A DNA stretch of 32,151 nt from Candidatus Opitulatrix cubana (GTDB lineage Bacteria > Actinomycetota > Actinomycetes > Actinomycetales > Bifidobacteriaceae), in the NCBI GenBank assembly GCA_031283665.1, contig JAITBJ010000048.1:1-32151 (forward strand), read 5' to 3'. The notes under the pieces were generated by a model that ran no database searches, was not told the origin of the DNA, and saw only the letters and a program-made list of their open reading frames with translations. The position numbers and the translations under genes were made by a program. Shown one piece after another: positions 15,575 to 23,365 of this stretch. Within the stretch, counting starts at the first letter, position 1. Every line of letters starts with the position of its first letter.

Positions 15575-16855
15575 ATGAATGATATAAAAACAGCACCAGA
15601 TACAAAAAATCAAAAAGAACCAAAAGGATATGCAGTTACTTATCCGTTAGCTAACTTCGGATTTATGTTTGCTATATTAACGGGTACGCTTGGAGGTTTA
15701 GCAGTAAAACTTCAACATATTAATAATGGCGATTTATCTGCAGCAACAGCTCAGCTTGCTTTAGTTACAGGCGTAGGTGCTTTGTTTGCATTATTGTCAC
15801 AGCCTTTAGTAGGCAGATTATCTGACAGGACTAGATCTAGATTTGGTATGCGCAGACCTTGGATTTTTGTTGGTTTAATAGGTGCAGCATTATCTTTATT
15901 TTTGGTTGGCTCTGCAGAAGATTTGCCGCTGATACTTGTCGGCTGGTGTGCAGCACAGACTTTTAATAATTTTGTGCAAGCTGCTATAACAGCTACTTTG
16001 CCAGATCAAGTTCCAAAGCATAGACGCGGTATAATTTCAGGACTTGCAGGTATGGTTTCTCCAATTGCAATTCTTTTAGGAGCCATTTCTCTAAATGTGC
16101 TTCATTCTGATTTATTGAGATTTGCTATTCCTGGTTTCGTTAGTTTAATTTTTGGATTACTATTCGTATTTACATTTCGTGACCGTAAACTTGTCGGCGA
16201 AGTTCCACCATTAGATATAAAAGAGTTTTTTACATTATTTGTTTTTAATCCGTTCAAAGAAAAATATCACGATTTGGGATGGGCTTGGCTCTCAAAGTTT
16301 TTAGTGATGTTTGGCTATTGTACAGTGGGAACATATAGTTTGCTTTTGTTGGCCACAAAGTTTGGTATGAGCGTAGAGCAGCAAACGCAATATCATATGT
16401 ATATTAATTTTATCTCAATCATTGCTATGGTAATAATGTCAATAGTGGGCGGAAAATTATCAGATAAATTTGGTAAGCGTCGTCTATTTGTTTGCATTGC
16501 TGGTATTACAACAGCTGTTGGTATTTTGTTTTATGCTGTATCACCACTAATTGACAAAAGCACAGGTATTTTATTAATTTTTATAGGTGCCACATTACTT
16601 GGTCTTGGTATGGGCAATTTTTTTGCTACAGATCAAGCACTTTGTGCAGATGTTTTACCCTCTAAAGAAAATACTGCAAAAGATTTGGGCGTTTTGAATA
16701 TCGCTAATGCTCTTCCACAGTCTATTGCTCCAGCTGTTGCAGGTCCGCTTATTCTTGCAGTTGGAGATAACGGATATACTGTATGGTTTATAATTGGTGC
16801 AATAATTTGCGTTCTTGGAGGAGCAATAGTCTATAAAATTAAGACTGTAAAATAG
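15575..16855 (+). CDS. MFS sugar transporter
   Basis: 426 aa with about twelve hydrophobic spans. The conserved cytoplasmic loop after span 2 is GRLSDRTRSRFGMRRPWIFVG, the form seen in glycoside/sucrose-type major facilitator transporters, and its internal repeat is GGKLSDKFGKRRLFV after span 8. It starts from an apparently leaderless promoter. The GH3 glycosidase starts 27 bases downstream, so the pair probably imports a glycoside and hydrolyses it inside the cell. The substrate cannot be told from sequence. Confidence 0.85.
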   Translation: MNDIKTAPDTKNQKEPKGYAVTYPLANFGFMFAILTGTLGGLAVKLQHINNGDLSAATAQLALVTGVGALFALLSQPLVGRLSDRTRSRFGMRRPWIFVGLIGAALSLFLVGSAEDLPLILVGWCAAQTFNNFVQAAITATLPDQVPKHRRGIISGLAGMVSPIAILLGAISLNVLHSDLLRFAIPGFVSLIFGLLFVFTFRDRKLVGEVPPLDIKEFFTLFVFNPFKEKYHDLGWAWLSKFLVMFGYCTVGTYSLLLLATKFGMSVEQQTQYHMYINFISIIAMVIMSIVGGKLSDKFGKRRLFVCIAGITTAVGILFYAVSPLIDKSTGILLIFIGATLLGLGMGNFFATDQALCADVLPSKENTAKDLGVLNIANALPQSIAPAVAGPLILAVGDNGYTVWFIIGAIICVLGGAIVYKIKTVK

Positions 16856-16882
16856 TTGTTTATTTGAAAGGAATAAAATTCA

Positions 16883-18634
16883 ATGAAAGACTTCGAAGAT
16901 AAAACGCTGTCAGCAGAAAAAAGAGTGGAAGATCTTTTGCCTCGTATGAGTTTAGAAGAAAAAGCTGGAATGCTATTTCAAAATATGTTTGGATGCGGAC
17001 CCGTTGATAAACCGTTTTCACAATTTAATTTGCCACCGGTGAAAGAGCAAATTGAAAATTTAAAAATGAATCATTTTAATTTGATAGGTTCATTAGATAC
17101 TGCAAAAGATATGGCAAAAGTGTATAATGATGCTCAAGAAATAGCTGCTAGCGTAGGACAGGGTATCCCTTTATCAGTTTCTACAGATCCTCGTAATGGT
17201 GTTAGCGATAACCCGTTAGCTGCAATGCTTTCTGGTCCTTTTTCGCAGTGGCCTGAACCATTGGGTTTTGCTGCTTTGAGAGATCCTGAGAGGATCAAGC
17301 AATTTGGAAATATGATACGACAAGAATATAATGCTGTTGGCATTCGTGTGGCACTTCATCCGCAAATTGACTTGTCTACAGAATATCGCTGGCCTAGAAT
17401 TAACGGCACATATGGTGAAGATGCTAATCTTACTAGTAAATTAGGAGTAGCGTATATTCAAGGTTTGCAAACAAATGATTTTGGCTATGAAAGTGTTAGC
17501 GCTATGGCTAAACATTTTCCTGGTGGGGGAGCACAAGGAAATGATGGTGAAGATTCTCATTTTGCATACGGGAAAGATCAAATATATCCAGGTGAAAATT
17601 GGAATTATCATCTTGAACCGTTTAAAGCTGTAATAAAGGCTGGTGTTCGTCAGATGATGCCCTATTATGGTCGTCCAATTGGTACGCATATGGAGGAGGT
17701 TGGTTTTGGTTTTAATAAAGGAGTTTTAACTGATTTATTAAGAAAGGAGCTCGGGTTCACAGGCATTATTTGCACAGATTGGGGCTTGGTGACAGATGCA
17801 GAAGTTTTTGGTAAACCGTTTCCAGCTCGTGCGTGGGGTGCAGAAAATCTCACAGAGGAAGAAAGAGTTTTGAAAATACTTGATGCCGGTGCTGATCAGT
17901 TTGGAGGAGAGAGCAGACCTGATTTGATTATCAAATTGGTAAAAGATGGAAAGCTGGATGAAAAAAGAGTGGATATTTCGGTTTACCGTTTACTTATGGA
18001 AAAGTTTTTGCTAGGACTGTTTGATGAAAAAAGATTTGTAGATATCGATCAGGCAAATAGTTTAGTGAAGACAGCTGAAATCGAGGCAGCATCTTATAAG
18101 GCACAGTCTGAAAGTGTTACTGTTTTGAAAAATGAAGAGTTTTTGCCGTTGAAAAAAGGAATAAATGTTTATTTAGAGGGTATGAATGAAGAAGCTGTGA
18201 GATCTTCCGAATTTGCAAAAGTAGTTGATGTTCCAGAAAAAGCAGATGTGGCTATTCTTCGCGTTGTTGGACCCTATGATCATAACAGAGAGGGTTTTGA
18301 TGCTTTTTTCCATGCAGGAAGTTTAGAGTTTAGCTCTGAAGAAATTGCTCATATTAAAGATATAAGCTCAAAAGTGCCTACAGTAGTTGATATGTATACA
18401 GAGCGCCCTGCTGTTTTGACAAATGTAATTGACTATCCAAGTGCTTGGACTTTGACTTATGGAACTAGTGATAAAGCGTTACTAGATGTGTATTTTGGTG
18501 ATGTGAAGCCTTTAGGAAAGATACCGTTTGATTTGCCAAGAAGTCAAAAAGCGGTAGAAGAATCTCGTGCAGATATGCAATTTGATACAGACAATCCGTT
18601 ATTCAAATTTGGATACGGTCTTATATACCCATAG
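16883..18634 (+). CDS. glycoside hydrolase family 3 (beta-glycosidase)
   Basis: 583 aa. The N-terminal GH3 barrel (about 10-375) shows AKHFPGGGAQGNDGEDSH (K210, H211) and the nucleophile Asp D299 in GIICTDWGLV. A C-terminal alpha/beta sandwich follows (about 400-583: SVTVLKNEEFLPLKKG, and a closing FKFGYGLIYP typical of beta-glucosidases and xylosidases). There is no signal peptide, so it should act in the cytoplasm on what the upstream MFS protein imports. Ribosome binding site AAAGGA. The last 14 bases overlap the end of a convergent gene. Confidence 0.9.
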   Translation: MKDFEDKTLSAEKRVEDLLPRMSLEEKAGMLFQNMFGCGPVDKPFSQFNLPPVKEQIENLKMNHFNLIGSLDTAKDMAKVYNDAQEIAASVGQGIPLSVSTDPRNGVSDNPLAAMLSGPFSQWPEPLGFAALRDPERIKQFGNMIRQEYNAVGIRVALHPQIDLSTEYRWPRINGTYGEDANLTSKLGVAYIQGLQTNDFGYESVSAMAKHFPGGGAQGNDGEDSHFAYGKDQIYPGENWNYHLEPFKAVIKAGVRQMMPYYGRPIGTHMEEVGFGFNKGVLTDLLRKELGFTGIICTDWGLVTDAEVFGKPFPARAWGAENLTEEERVLKILDAGADQFGGESRPDLIIKLVKDGKLDEKRVDISVYRLLMEKFLLGLFDEKRFVDIDQANSLVKTAEIEAASYKAQSESVTVLKNEEFLPLKKGINVYLEGMNEEAVRSSEFAKVVDVPEKADVAILRVVGPYDHNREGFDAFFHAGSLEFSSEEIAHIKDISSKVPTVVDMYTERPAVLTNVIDYPSAWTLTYGTSDKALLDVYFGDVKPLGKIPFDLPRSQKAVEESRADMQFDTDNPLFKFGYGLIYP

Positions 18635-19164
18635 CAATATCTATTTGTTCAGGATTAGTTTGTGCAAAACCTCCTGTATCAACACAGACAGCTCCTGAGA
18701 CCAATTCTTGACCTTTGTATTTTTCAGCGCATGCAAGCATTATCTTTTTATCAGTGCACCTTCTTTTGAAGCCATTTTTATCTACATAATTGCACCCGAA
18801 AGCAGACATATCTAAATTATAATAAGTTAGTTTATGCTCTCCACAATAGCCAACTCCGCCCACTACAGTATTTAAGCACAATTGCATTAAACAGTAGTAT
18901 TGCAAAAGCAAAAATTAAAACAGTTTTCATATCCCGTGTTAGTCTATTATTCTCTTTTATATATGTCATTTTTGGTATAAACCAAATTATCACAAATAGC
19001 ATCACAAAAAGTATCAAAAATATAATAGATAATATATAATTAGAAGTCATAATATGTAAGTTATCAGTTCTTAAAATACCAAAAATGCTAACTGCTGTTT
19101 CACATAGAATTGCTATAATTACAGGTAAAGAACTAATAATTAGTCGTTTATCTACATCGTTCAT
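18621..19164 (-). pseudogene. three-TM protein with a double-psi-barrel-like outer domain, split by a frameshift
   Basis: Two overlapping frames seem to be one gene. Frame 1 (19164-18832, ATG with ribosome binding site AAAAGGAGC) encodes three membrane spans (about 8-30, 44-63 and 80-97) and then breaks into an unconvincing tail. Frame 2 (open from 18911 down to 18621) continues with a Cys-rich domain: TYYNLDMSAFGCNYVDKNG, then IMLACAEKYKGQ, then VCVDTGGF and QIDIAMG. The spacing of YY, G, A, D-T-G-G and I-D resembles the 3D/RlpA double-psi barrel of wall-active proteins. Deleting one A in the AAA at 18871-18873 joins the frames into about 180 aa with the barrel outside the cell. Two separate genes, a programmed shift or a sequencing error remain possible. 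Confidence 0.5.
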
Positions 19165-19200
19165 ATAATGCTCCTTTTGATTGTGAGGTTTACATGATAT

Positions 19201-19240
19201 AAAAATACAGTTTACACTAAAAATTGAGTTTAAACTGTAT
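19201..19240 (-). terminator. rho-independent terminator after the gene at 19252
   Basis: Read on the minus strand, a perfect 10-bp stem ATACAGTTTA / TAAACTGTAT (19240-19231 with 19214-19205) with a 16-base loop is followed by TTTT. It begins 11 bases after the stop codon at 19252. The stem is AT-rich, so termination strength is uncertain. Confidence 0.65.
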
Positions 19241-19251
19241 ATAAACGCGTT

Positions 19252-19707
19252 TTAGTCTTTGGCATTGGCCATAACGATTATTAATTTGATAAAATCAGCA
19301 TCCTGTATAAGATTGCCCACAACAAAATTATCAACAGATTCTCTATCAGATTTTTTATTTTCATCTGTTTTTTCAAATAAATCGGAAGCAGGACCATTCA
19401 TTTTTGTTAAAATCTCTTTTTTGAATTCAGCATCGACTGTGTAACCCTTCTTTTTCAGTTCATTATATACTAGTAATCCTTCTTTTCTTTCATATTTCTT
19501 TGGATCTAATATAGGTAATGAACTATCTTGGGGCGGAACACTGGAAACAGCATTTGTAGGATTATCTTCTGGTTTATTTACGTCTTGATTAGAATTACCA
19601 ATAGCTCCGATGCCAGAACCAAATATTATTATAATTATGAGCCAAAACCACCATCTTTTTAATATACTTTTTTTTGGTTTTGCATCATTGTTGTTTGTTT
19701 TTGCCAT
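19252..19707 (-). CDS. single-span membrane-anchored protein, unknown function
   Basis: 151 aa. A Lys/Asn-rich N-terminus and a KRWWFWLIIIIIFGSGIGAI span (about 18-37) anchor a flexible Pro/Ser/Asn linker (about 38-68) and a small charged, probably helical domain (about 70-151). The basic-Trp-Trp-Phe-Trp entry into a single span is common in small surface proteins of Gram-positive bacteria. The start has a good ribosome binding site (AAAGGAG) and a possible -10 TATTAG with TG extension (19740-19732). No family is recognised. A terminator follows. Confidence 0.75.
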   Translation of the reverse strand: MAKTNNNDAKPKKSILKRWWFWLIIIIIFGSGIGAIGNSNQDVNKPEDNPTNAVSSVPPQDSSLPILDPKKYERKEGLLVYNELKKKGYTVDAEFKKEILTKMNGPASDLFEKTDENKKSDRESVDNFVVGNLIQDADFIKLIIVMANAKD

Positions 19708-19774
19708 TTTAGCTCCTTTAGTTTAATTTTACTAATAGCATTTTACTATCTATCACTATGCTACCACCGTTCTA

Positions 19775-19782
19775 CCCCCCCC
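19775..19782. repeat. C8/G8 homopolymer tract between divergent genes
   Basis: Eight consecutive C on the plus strand, in the 128-base gap between the divergent genes at 19707 (minus) and 19836 (plus). It lies about 40 bases upstream of each candidate -10 box, where an upstream activator or UP element would bind. It is the second of only two such tracts in the window. Confidence 0.6.
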
Positions 19783-19820
19783 TAATTGATTCACACTTTA
19801 TAACATTTTTGTTATATTTG

Positions 19821-19835
19821 TGATAGCCTGAATAT
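19821..19835 (+). promoter_or_regulatory. leaderless promoter of the gene at 19836
   Basis: TGaTAGCCT (19821-19829) ends 6 bases before the ATG at 19836, placing transcription start on the start codon. No ribosome binding site is present and the -35 is unclear. Confidence 0.45.
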
Positions 19836-20513
19836 ATGCTAAGTGTTTTTTATGAAATAATTACTTTTGAAAATATATTGAAATCGATTACATTTGTTTC
19901 TGCTTCCGTTGTTGCAATTATGGCATTTATTACTTATATGCATTCAAAATATCAGGAAGAGCAGGCACATAAAATTACTATATATTCAGCTAAATTTTAT
20001 GATAAAGATTGGAGTTCTTTAATTGTGGAGCAAAAGGATTTTGTAAAAGTTGGTTCTAAAGAAACTAAATTATATAGTGTTAGTCACGCGCATGGCGTTA
20101 TAATAGAAAACAATTCCGACCAACCAATAAGAGAGCTTAAATTTGAATATTTGTTGTTTGATAAAGCTAGTAAAAAGACAACTACTATTTTATCACCTAT
20201 TTATAAGGTTATACCTCCTGGTGTATTTTTTATAAATATGGATTTTAGAAGCAAACATAAATTTGGAAGGGGAAATCCTTATTCGTTAGTTTCAATTAAA
20301 GCAAGATTAAAAACTAATCCTGATATGATTTGGGTACCCGTGTCTCAAACTGAAAATAATTGTATAGTCTCAAAATATAAATTTCAAGATTTTAATTCTA
20401 AAGAGTGGACTTTTGATGGAAAGAAGTTATATAAGCAAAAAAGTAAGTTTTATCAAAAAGTCAGAAAAGTATTTAGATTTGTTTTTAAACATAAAACTAA
20501 AAAACCAATATAA
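19836..20513 (+). CDS. single-span protein with beta-rich domain, unknown function
   Basis: 225 aa. One N-terminal hydrophobic segment (about 17-35) is followed by a basic, aromatic-rich domain with alternating hydrophobic strands (about 45-195), and a very basic C-terminus (KSKFYQKVRKVFRFVFKHK). The strand segments HGVIIENNSDQPIRELKFEY and YKVIPPGVFFINMDFRSKHK suggest an immunoglobulin-like fold. The polarity suggests the domain stays in the cytoplasm, but this is weak. No homologous family is recognised. Its start is probably leaderless. Confidence 0.65.
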   Translation: MLSVFYEIITFENILKSITFVSASVVAIMAFITYMHSKYQEEQAHKITIYSAKFYDKDWSSLIVEQKDFVKVGSKETKLYSVSHAHGVIIENNSDQPIRELKFEYLLFDKASKKTTTILSPIYKVIPPGVFFINMDFRSKHKFGRGNPYSLVSIKARLKTNPDMIWVPVSQTENNCIVSKYKFQDFNSKEWTFDGKKLYKQKSKFYQKVRKVFRFVFKHKTKKPI

Positions 20514-20546
20514 AAGCGGATAAATCAGGTAATGCAAAAAACGAAA

Positions 20547-20600
20547 TTACCAATTCTCGTCATCGTCATTTAGATCATCATCATCTATAAAATCGTTCAT
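20547..20600 (-). CDS. 17-residue acidic mini-protein, decayed copy of the gene at 21325
   Basis: ATG at 20600 encodes MNDFIDDDDLNDDDENW. The first five residues, the start-codon context and the upstream sequence match the acidic gene at 21325-21519 (MNDFIADDDYDFD). A candidate -10 TATAAC (20612-20607) ends 6 bases before the ATG, as in the other leaderless genes here. Upstream sequence around 20622-20646 also resembles the inverted repeat at 21548-21571. It is either a functional micropeptide or, more likely, the remnant of a duplicated gene start. Confidence 0.4.
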   Translation of the reverse strand: MNDFIDDDDLNDDDENW

Positions 20601-20612
20601 GTAATTGTTATA
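20601..20612 (-). promoter_or_regulatory. leaderless-type -10 of the 17-residue frame
   Basis: TATAAC at 20612-20607 followed by six bases and ATG. It lacks the TG extension of its better-preserved copy at 21534-21520. Confidence 0.35.
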
Positions 20613-20641
20613 GTAGGATAGTGTGTTTAATTGTGGTAGAA

Positions 20642-21256
20642 TCACCGATTCGCATCGGCCTTATCTTCGTAGGCATCCCAATCGTTATTAAGGTTATCAT
20701 CTAAATCATCTTCATTGAAGCCGTCTTCATCGTCATCATAACCTTCATTGTCTTCGCCTGCGAAATCATTGCGACCATCCCAATAAGGTTTATAAGTGCC
20801 TGATCCGTTCTTTTTCTCATATATACGAGACGCGTAAACTGCCTTCGTTTCGCGAGATAAAATACATACATATAACACAAGCTCATCTCTCAATGTACTT
20901 AGCTTTTTCGTTTGGTCAAGGTATTCCTGTTTGCTGGCGTTCTTCAGTTTCACGATTTTATCAGCGTAAGGCCTTGCTGCATCATTTGTGATTTTAAGCG
21001 ACTTCAGAGTGTCTTTATTTTTCACCTGATCGGTGCGAAGTAGCAGTGCGGCATTGCTTTCCATAATGCCCATCTTCAGTAAGACGTATTCATTGTCGTA
21101 ATTGGAATATGCTGCTTCATATTTGCTTTGTGCGGAGGCGAAACTCTTCGCTTCGGAATCTAAATATAAACCCACCCCTAAAATAATCACCACTGCAAAA
21201 CAGATTCCTGCTTTCAGTTTCCAATTTATCCTAGGCTTCTGCAAAAGGTAGTTCAT
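20642..21256 (-). CDS. membrane-anchored coiled-coil protein with hyperacidic tail
   Basis: 204 aa. One span near the N-terminus (about 13-30), a long helical, coiled-coil-like region (about 31-140, rich in Lys, Glu, Ala and Leu), a short G-S-G-T-Y-K-P-Y-W segment, and a C-terminal tail of about 45 residues made largely of Asp, Glu and Asn (GYDDDEDGFNEDDLDDNLNN). Base use looks richer in G and C than the neighbours, suggesting a different origin. A near-leaderless -10 TATACT (21269-21264) precedes the ATG by 7 bases and abuts the palindrome CAGTACTG. The gene is flanked by two related promoter segments. No family is recognised. Confidence 0.65.
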   Translation of the reverse strand: MNYLLQKPRINWKLKAGICFAVVIILGVGLYLDSEAKSFASAQSKYEAAYSNYDNEYVLLKMGIMESNAALLLRTDQVKNKDTLKSLKITNDAARPYADKIVKLKNASKQEYLDQTKKLSTLRDELVLYVCILSRETKAVYASRIYEKKNGSGTYKPYWDGRNDFAGEDNEGYDDDEDGFNEDDLDDNLNNDWDAYEDKADANR

Positions 21257-21263
21257 TGTCTTA

Positions 21264-21282
21264 AGTATACAGTACTGTTATA
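21264..21282 (-). promoter_or_regulatory. promoter and palindromic operator of the acidic-tail gene
   Basis: The -10 TATACT (21269-21264) is immediately preceded, on the minus strand, by the perfect palindrome CAGTACTG (21277-21270), itself flanked by TATA on both sides with one extra base. A repressor bound here would cover the -10/-35 spacer. Confidence 0.4.
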
Positions 21283-21324
21283 AATATCCGGGAAATTTTA
21301 GAAAGTGTGCTAGGCGTCAAATGA

Positions 21325-21519
21325 TTAAAATTTAAAAAACTCGTCGTAATAGTCGTAACCGCTATTTATTCCATCTGTTCTTTTCCAGCCATCTTCGAAT
21401 TTTTGACCGTAATCATCTGTGGTATTGAATTCATCATCTTCATCATCATTGTCGAAATCTTCATCATCCAGGTCGTCTTCATCGAAATCATAATCATCGT
21501 CAGCTATAAAATCGTTCAT
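21325..21519 (-). CDS. small hyperacidic protein
   Basis: 64 aa. Residues 1-35 are almost all Asp, Glu, Asn and aromatic residues (FIADDDYDFDEDDLDDEDFD), followed by a Gly/Tyr-rich C-terminus ending YDYYDEFFKF. No hydrophobic segment. Such polyanionic proteins can mimic DNA or bind cations or basic partners, but nothing shows which applies. The start has no ribosome binding site and has a perfect leaderless promoter (TGcTATAAT six bases before ATG). A partial copy of its start lies at 20547-20600. Confidence 0.6.
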   Translation of the reverse strand: MNDFIADDDYDFDEDDLDDEDFDNDDEDDEFNTTDDYGQKFEDGWKRTDGINSGYDYYDEFFKF

Positions 21520-21534
21520 AAAATTATTATAGCA
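21520..21534 (-). promoter_or_regulatory. leaderless promoter of the small acidic gene
   Basis: On the minus strand TGcTATAAT (21534-21526) is followed by six bases and the ATG at 21519. This is a consensus extended -10 with predicted transcription start on the start codon. Confidence 0.6.
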
Positions 21535-21547
21535 TGTAAGAGATTTT

Positions 21548-21571
21548 AATTTGGTAGAAATCGACCAAATT
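21548..21571. promoter_or_regulatory. inverted repeat between divergent promoters (candidate operator)
   Basis: AATTTGGT (21548-21555) and ACCAAATT (21564-21571) form a perfect 8-bp inverted repeat with an 8-base centre. It spans the expected -35 positions of both the minus-strand acidic gene (-10 at 21531-21526) and the plus-strand gene at 21619 (-10 TATGAT at 21584-21589), so one bound regulator could control both. A degenerate copy lies near 20628-20645. Confidence 0.5.
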
Positions 21572-21618
21572 GGATTATGGAACTATGATAGAATAAAAGA
21601 AAGTGAGGTGAGTGTGGG

Positions 21619-22425
21619 ATGAAATTAGAAACGGCTAGAAGAAGATTAGAAAATATACATAAAGATAGTTTTAGTGCGAGAGTTTTAGAAAGTATTTTAA
21701 GAGACTCAAGAAATGGAAAAGTTGGATGGTTTATGATTTCTGAGGCGACTTGTATATTTCTTTTTTTTGTTTATATATTTACATTTTATAGTAATGAAAA
21801 AATGAAAGGTAATATATGGCTTCTTGTTATCATGTTAGTCTTTTTTTTCTATATGATTTTTCTACAAATATTTAGTGTTATATTTAATAGAGAATTAAAA
21901 CTAATGAGTTTATATAAAGCTCGTGAATCACGAGAAGCTTTATATATGGCTATTATAAAAGACTATAATGAACAATTATATAAAAATTATGTAAGAAAAA
22001 AAGAAACTTATAGACATGAGGAAATATATGAGTTGACAAAAGAGATGCATAATGCTCAAGGAATAATAGATGAGGCAAAAAAAAGATACGAGCAGATGTT
22101 ATATTATGGGGATTATTCTGATGCATTAAAAAGAAAGTTGCAAAAAGATTATATAGATGCAAATTTATATAGAAAAAAATTAGAACATCAATATTCTGAT
22201 TTAATTAAAGAGGTTGAAAAAGAAAGAGCTTTATTAACTTTTGGTAAAGTGCCTTTTGATGAATCCGAAAGAGAACAATTGACAAAAGAGGTTTTAGAAT
22301 ATGAAAGGAAAATAAAAAAAGAAGTAAATGAAGACTTAAAAGAAAAAGGAATTAAGCCAAGTGATAAATTGATATCATTTGAAAAAATATTAAAAGAATA
22401 CGAAAGCGAGGAAAAACGAAAATGA
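21619..22425 (+). CDS. two-span membrane protein with long coiled coil
   Basis: 268 aa. A short basic N-terminal region (about 1-35), two membrane spans (about 37-56 and 66-88), then a long charged helical region (about 95-268) with heptad-like spacing, rich in Glu, Lys and Tyr. Both ends would be cytoplasmic. No enzymatic motif is visible. A GAGGTG ribosome binding site precedes the ATG, and a -10 TATGAT lies at 21584-21589. It begins the more AT-rich stretch that holds the restriction-like genes, and a short frame starts on its stop codon (ATGA). The function is unknown. Confidence 0.65.
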   Translation: MKLETARRRLENIHKDSFSARVLESILRDSRNGKVGWFMISEATCIFLFFVYIFTFYSNEKMKGNIWLLVIMLVFFFYMIFLQIFSVIFNRELKLMSLYKARESREALYMAIIKDYNEQLYKNYVRKKETYRHEEIYELTKEMHNAQGIIDEAKKRYEQMLYYGDYSDALKRKLQKDYIDANLYRKKLEHQYSDLIKEVEKERALLTFGKVPFDESEREQLTKEVLEYERKIKKEVNEDLKEKGIKPSDKLISFEKILKEYESEEKRK

Positions 22426-22475
22426 ATAGATTATTAAAAGAATTATATGCAGTGAAAACTAATGGAAAATTATAG
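22422..22475 (+). CDS. 17-residue frame overlapping the start of the zinc-finger gene
   Basis: ATG 22422 overlaps the previous stop (ATGA) and lies about 9 bases after GAGGA. It encodes MNRLLKELYAVKTNGKL and ends at 22475, 14 bases into the next gene, in another frame. It could be a leader peptide that couples translation, or the true N-terminus of the next gene after a one-base frameshift. The next gene's own ATG (22462) has no ribosome binding site, which favours one of these readings. Confidence 0.35.
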   Translation: MNRLLKELYAVKTNGKL

Positions 22476-23325
22476 GCATAGATTGAAAAAATCTACACAG
22501 AAACATAGTAGGAGGAAGTTTACACATTATAAAGATTTACGAACTGGTGAAATCTGTAGTGTTAATTATTTGATTGAAACAATCGGGGACAGTAAAAAAG
22601 GTAAAGAATATATATTAGACAATATAGGATGTCCAGATTGTGGCGTAAAGCTTGAATATGTATTGTTTAGATTTAGTGCTAACCCGTTTTTGCGTAGAGG
22701 TAGCCAACAACATTATGAAGATTGCGAATACCGGTCTTTAGACGGTCAATCAAAAAGAAAAAGATTGAATAATAAAGCTAATTCTTGTAAAGAATTTGAT
22801 ATTGCAACTGGAGAAAATTTTTTAAAATCGATTTTGTTTGCTAGAGAGAAAATAAGCGGTAAACTTGATAGCCCCCAGAATGTTACTACGATAGAAAATA
22901 ATGCCTCAGAAATAGAGAATAAGTATGGAGAAAGTAAAAGTAGTTATATAAAACGGAAATTAAATTATATGACAATGGAAAAAATCTATAATGAAGGAAA
23001 TTGTTTTTATGGAGCTGTGACAATAAAGCTTGTTTTGAGCAGAAGAGAGGGTAAGTTTCCATTTCTTATGTTTTTTGATAAAGAGGCAGGTAAGTATATA
23101 TGTGGCTTATTTTTTGCTTCTCAGAATGTGTATAGCCATTTTTATAATATGTATTCTCTTGAATCTGGAAAGGAATATTTTGGAAATATAGCTTTTATTT
23201 CTACAATAGAGGAAAACAGAAAAGGAAATAAAACATATTATAACGCTTATCTTAAGCACTCAAAGAAAGTACTTATAGAAGGTTTAACTTTAGTAGCCAA
23301 TAATAATGAGATCAATTCAGACTGA
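22462..23325 (+). CDS. zinc-finger-containing protein of the defence-like island
   Basis: 287 aa. A very basic N-terminus (about 1-20: HRLKKSTQKHSRRKF) precedes a likely zinc site: CPDCG (about 57-61) followed by HYEDC (about 85-89), a C-x2-C...H-x3-C layout like that in the N-terminal zinc modules of CoiA-type and some restriction-related proteins. The rest (about 100-287) has no motif I recognise, though the FPFLMFFDKEAGKYICGLFF stretch looks like a beta core. Nucleic-acid binding is a reasonable guess. It sits between the coiled-coil membrane protein and the methyltransferase pair. The start is uncertain. Confidence 0.55.
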   Translation: MENYRHRLKKSTQKHSRRKFTHYKDLRTGEICSVNYLIETIGDSKKGKEYILDNIGCPDCGVKLEYVLFRFSANPFLRRGSQQHYEDCEYRSLDGQSKRKRLNNKANSCKEFDIATGENFLKSILFAREKISGKLDSPQNVTTIENNASEIENKYGESKSSYIKRKLNYMTMEKIYNEGNCFYGAVTIKLVLSRREGKFPFLMFFDKEAGKYICGLFFASQNVYSHFYNMYSLESGKEYFGNIAFISTIEENRKGNKTYYNAYLKHSKKVLIEGLTLVANNNEINSD

Positions 23326-23350
23326 ATCGTGAAATATATAGGATTACAGT

Positions 23351-23365
23351 TGCTATACTAATAGT
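23351..23365 (+). promoter_or_regulatory. leaderless promoter of the restriction-modification genes
   Basis: TGcTATACT (23351-23359) ends 6 bases before the ATG at 23366, so the transcript should begin at the start codon. No ribosome binding site is present. Confidence 0.6.

Noticed and set aside
20528..20551. GGTAAT/ATTACC inverted repeat after the gene at 19836
   Set aside because: Weak 6-bp stem with no T-run after it on either strand; termination not supported.
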